Of a stretch of 7,354 nucleotides of DNA, positions 5,738 to 7,354 are shown one piece after another (position 1 is the first letter of the stretch; each line of letters begins with the position of its first letter). A model generated the notes under the pieces. The model ran no database searches. It had not been told where the DNA came from and saw nothing but the letters and a program-made list of their open reading frames with translations. The stretch lies in the NCBI GenBank assembly GCA_002311385.1, contig DCAE01000103.1, positions 15,317 through 22,670 of the forward strand, written 5' to 3'. This DNA is from Dehalococcoidia bacterium UBA1141. Lineage in GTDB: Bacteria > Chloroflexota > Dehalococcoidia > Lucifugimonadales > UBA3495. The position numbers and the translations under genes were made by a program.

Positions 5738-6499
5738 CTACAGGGCCAGCTTTCCTGTGCCGGTGGCGCAAAGGTCCTTCAAGCAGCAATCCTGGCATTT
5801 TGGGGCTTTAACGCAGTCTTGCGATGCGTGCCGGTCCAGCAGCGCATGAAACTCGTTGAACAGGGCTACATCCGCAGGAAGGTTGTCTTGAAATAGCGTC
5901 TGGCAGGACTGGTAGGAGATGGTCTTGTCTCGAGGAATCAGGTCCATCCGCTGCAGAATCCTACGGGTGTATGAGTCAATGACGAAGGACGGCTTTGCCG
6001 CAGCGTAAACCAAGATATCGTCGGCTGTTTCTTCACCGATGCCGTGAATCGAAAGAAGTTCTTCTCTTAGTTTAGGCAAATCTTGGTCCAACATGACGGC
6101 CAAGTCGCCTTCGTAGCCTTCCACAACATGCCCGGCAAATGCCTTTAATTTTCGGGCTTTGGCATTGAAGTAGCCGCAAGAGCGGATTATCTCGGCCAGG
6201 TCTTCTACTGGGCGTTCATAAATAGCCAACCAGGACCAGCAATCCGCAGCCTTCATGCTGCGGATTGCACGCTCCACGTTGGTCCACGCTGCGGCTTGGG
6301 TCAGGATCGCTCCCACAACCACGTCGAAGGGTCCATCACCGGGCCACCAACCCTGAGGGCCGTAGCGGGTATAGAGCCTGCGGTAGACCTTTTGCAGTAA
6401 AGGGCCCAAGTTTTTTGTAGCTGCCACCCCGGGAGGTCCCGTTCCCGCATGTGGTGAAGGGTTCGCTTTGCGGCGGGTTTTGGCTTTCTTGTCTGGCAT
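5738..6499 (-). CDS. Endonuclease III-related HhH-GPD DNA glycosylase with Fe-S loop
   Basis: This 253-residue protein belongs to the endonuclease III-related branch that includes the 3-methyladenine glycosylase MagIII. Residues 46-75 carry the branch signature YGPQGWWP...AILTQAAAW. The helix-hairpin-helix LLSIHGIGEETAD spans 148-160, and the catalytic Asp175 follows in FVIDSYTRR. Glu157 takes the place of the Lys that gives endonuclease III its lyase activity, so a monofunctional glycosylase is expected. Cys229, 235, 238 and 244 (C-x5-C-x2-C-x5-C) match a [4Fe-4S] cluster loop. The first 30 residues are a basic, Pro-rich extension, probably disordered. Only ATG 6499 fits, as a stop lies two codons upstream; its ribosome-binding site is weak. 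It follows sfsA by 54 bases on the same strand. It likely excises alkylated bases in DNA repair; the exact substrate is not shown. Confidence 0.92.
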   Translation of the reverse strand: MPDKKAKTRRKANPSPHAGTGPPGVAATKNLGPLLQKVYRRLYTRYGPQGWWPGDGPFDVVVGAILTQAAAWTNVERAIRSMKAADCWSWLAIYERPVEDLAEIIRSCGYFNAKARKLKAFAGHVVEGYEGDLAVMLDQDLPKLREELLSIHGIGEETADDILVYAAAKPSFVIDSYTRRILQRMDLIPRDKTISYQSCQTLFQDNLPADVALFNEFHALLDRHASQDCVKAPKCQDCCLKDLCATGTGKLAL

Positions 6500-6553
6500 A
6501 TTTTATGTTGATCCCCGACGGATGGGATGCGGCAGTGGTTGAAAATTCGCTCT

Positions 6554-7243
6554 TTAATACTGGACCGGAAGCATCCGGTTGAGATTTATATCTTTTTCGG
6601 TTACCCGGCAGTTGTAGGCATAGACCTCGACGCCAGCGGCGACACTTTCCCTAAGGGCCGCGCCGAATACGGGGTCGTTCACACCGTGAGGAGCGACGGC
6701 TTGGCAGTCTTCCCGTTGGACCACGAAAATCGCCGCAGCCCGGTGTCCTTCTTCCACTGCCTTTGCCAGGCTGTGCATATGCTTGGTGCCCCGCAATGTC
6801 GGAGCATCCGGAAACAGTCCAATTCCATCGACTACCAGGGTAACTGACTTGGTTTCCAGGTAGCAACGCCCTGAAGGACTTTCCAACATGAAATCCAGAC
6901 GGCTGTCGCCAAAGACTACTTCCCGGCGAACATCCGCGTACTCGGAGAATTGGGACAAGCGGCCCAGGGCCAGCGCCTCGCCCACCAAGATATTGGGCAA
7001 CCGAGCGTCCGCGGAGGCAAGGGTGGAACCCAGATCCACCAGCGCCAAATCATACCCCGTTTTGCGGTGAGAGCCCGGCTGACGCCTGAGCAATACCCGG
7101 TAGCCAGGCACCAACAATTCGCGCATGCGGCCCGAGTTGGCCACATGCACCCCAACGTCATGCCCGTTTATTTCAACTAAGGCCAAGAACCGATTTAGCC
7201 TAGCTTTGAACCGGCCCTCGACCAAATTGCTGGGATAATCCAA
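6554..7243 (-). CDS. sfsA: SfsA family DNA/RNA nuclease-like protein
   Basis: This 229-residue protein is SfsA, first named for a sugar-fermentation phenotype in E. coli and now described as an OB-fold DNA-binding domain joined to a PD-(D/E)xK nuclease domain. Numbered from TTG 7243, the N-terminal part has HVANSGRMRELL (33-44), matching the family CxPNTGxM region. The nuclease residues are Asp117 in SRLDFML and Glu130 and Lys132 in YLETKSVTL. FPDAPTLRGTKH (144-155) is the usual family block. The frame allows GTG starts at 7252 or 7249, but TTG 7243 has AGGTGG 5 bases upstream and gives an N-terminus that aligns without gaps to E. coli SfsA as remembered. It is the first gene of a likely two-gene unit with the DNA glycosylase, which supports a DNA-processing role over sugar regulation. 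Confidence 0.93.
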   Translation of the reverse strand: MDYPSNLVEGRFKARLNRFLALVEINGHDVGVHVANSGRMRELLVPGYRVLLRRQPGSHRKTGYDLALVDLGSTLASADARLPNILVGEALALGRLSQFSEYADVRREVVFGDSRLDFMLESPSGRCYLETKSVTLVVDGIGLFPDAPTLRGTKHMHSLAKAVEEGHRAAAIFVVQREDCQAVAPHGVNDPVFGAALRESVAAGVEVYAYNCRVTEKDINLNRMLPVQY

Positions 7244-7283
7244 TAACACCACCTTTAGCCAGCTTCTTCGTCAACGCCGACCA

Positions 7284-7312
7284 ATATTAGCAATCCCCAA
7301 CTCGCCGGGCAA
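7284..7312 (-). promoter_or_regulatory. Candidate promoter for sfsA
   Basis: On the minus strand TTGCCC (7307-7312) and TAATAT (7284-7289) are 17 bases apart, each matching consensus at 4 of 6 positions, with TGC before the -10 (extended -10). Transcription would start about 30 bases before the sfsA start codon. The -35 is itself part of the 15-base tandem repeat. Confidence 0.4.
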
Positions 7313-7354
7313 CTCATCGCCGGGTAACTGCTCACTGGGCAACTCCTCACTGGG
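7299..7354. repeat. 15-base tandem repeat running off the window edge
   Basis: Units begin with AAC at 7299 (12 bases, shortened), 7311, 7326 and 7341 (cut by the window end). AACTGCTCACTGGGC and AACTCCTCACTGGG differ at one position within their shared 14 bases. On the minus strand each unit offers a TTGCCC- or TTACCC-like hexamer, and the unit nearest sfsA supplies its candidate -35. The array may continue past the window. Confidence 0.7.

Noticed and set aside
7299..7354. CRISPR array
   Set aside because: Units of 15 bases are contiguous with no spacers, so this is a plain tandem repeat; the same holds for the other four arrays.

Overview
The window holds eight complete protein-coding genes packed tightly on both strands, with no tRNA, rRNA, IS element or CRISPR array visible. 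The gene set suits a Chloroflexota bacterium of the Dehalococcoidia/SAR202 kind: a luciferase-like flavin monooxygenase, a CaiB/BaiF-type CoA-transferase or racemase, an SDR and small cupins side by side at moderate GC. This is inferred from gene content; there is no phylogenetic marker in the window.

Layout: positions 1-278 carry no recognisable gene. Next come two minus-strand metabolic genes, a luciferase-like flavin-dependent oxidoreductase (279-1424) and a family III CoA-transferase/alpha-methylacyl-CoA racemase-like protein (1582-2790). A 285-base divergent spacer separates the latter from a plus-strand SDR (3076-3852). The SDR converges on a minus-strand three-gene unit transcribed as cupin B (5207-5557), cupin A (4764-5114), then an alpha/beta-hydrolase-fold protein (3902-4708). 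A very good sigma70-like promoter (5640-5668) with a palindrome over the predicted transcription start (5620-5641) precedes this unit. The last block, also on the minus strand, is sfsA (6554-7243) followed by an endonuclease III-related HhH-GPD DNA glycosylase (5738-6499), probably one DNA-repair unit.

The racemase-like protein, SDR and flavin monooxygenase could act on acyl-CoA or other organic substrates, but no pathway can be named. The most unusual block is the cupin-cupin-hydrolase unit. Both cupins lack most canonical metal ligands, and the hydrolase-fold protein has Thr at the nucleophile position and appears to lack the canonical catalytic His. All three may therefore be ligand-binding or unconventional enzymes rather than standard ones.

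A second pattern is that five of the spacers hold short imperfect tandem repeats, each with its own sequence and period (9, 12, 14, 12 and 15 bases). No known exotic defence or mobile system was found.
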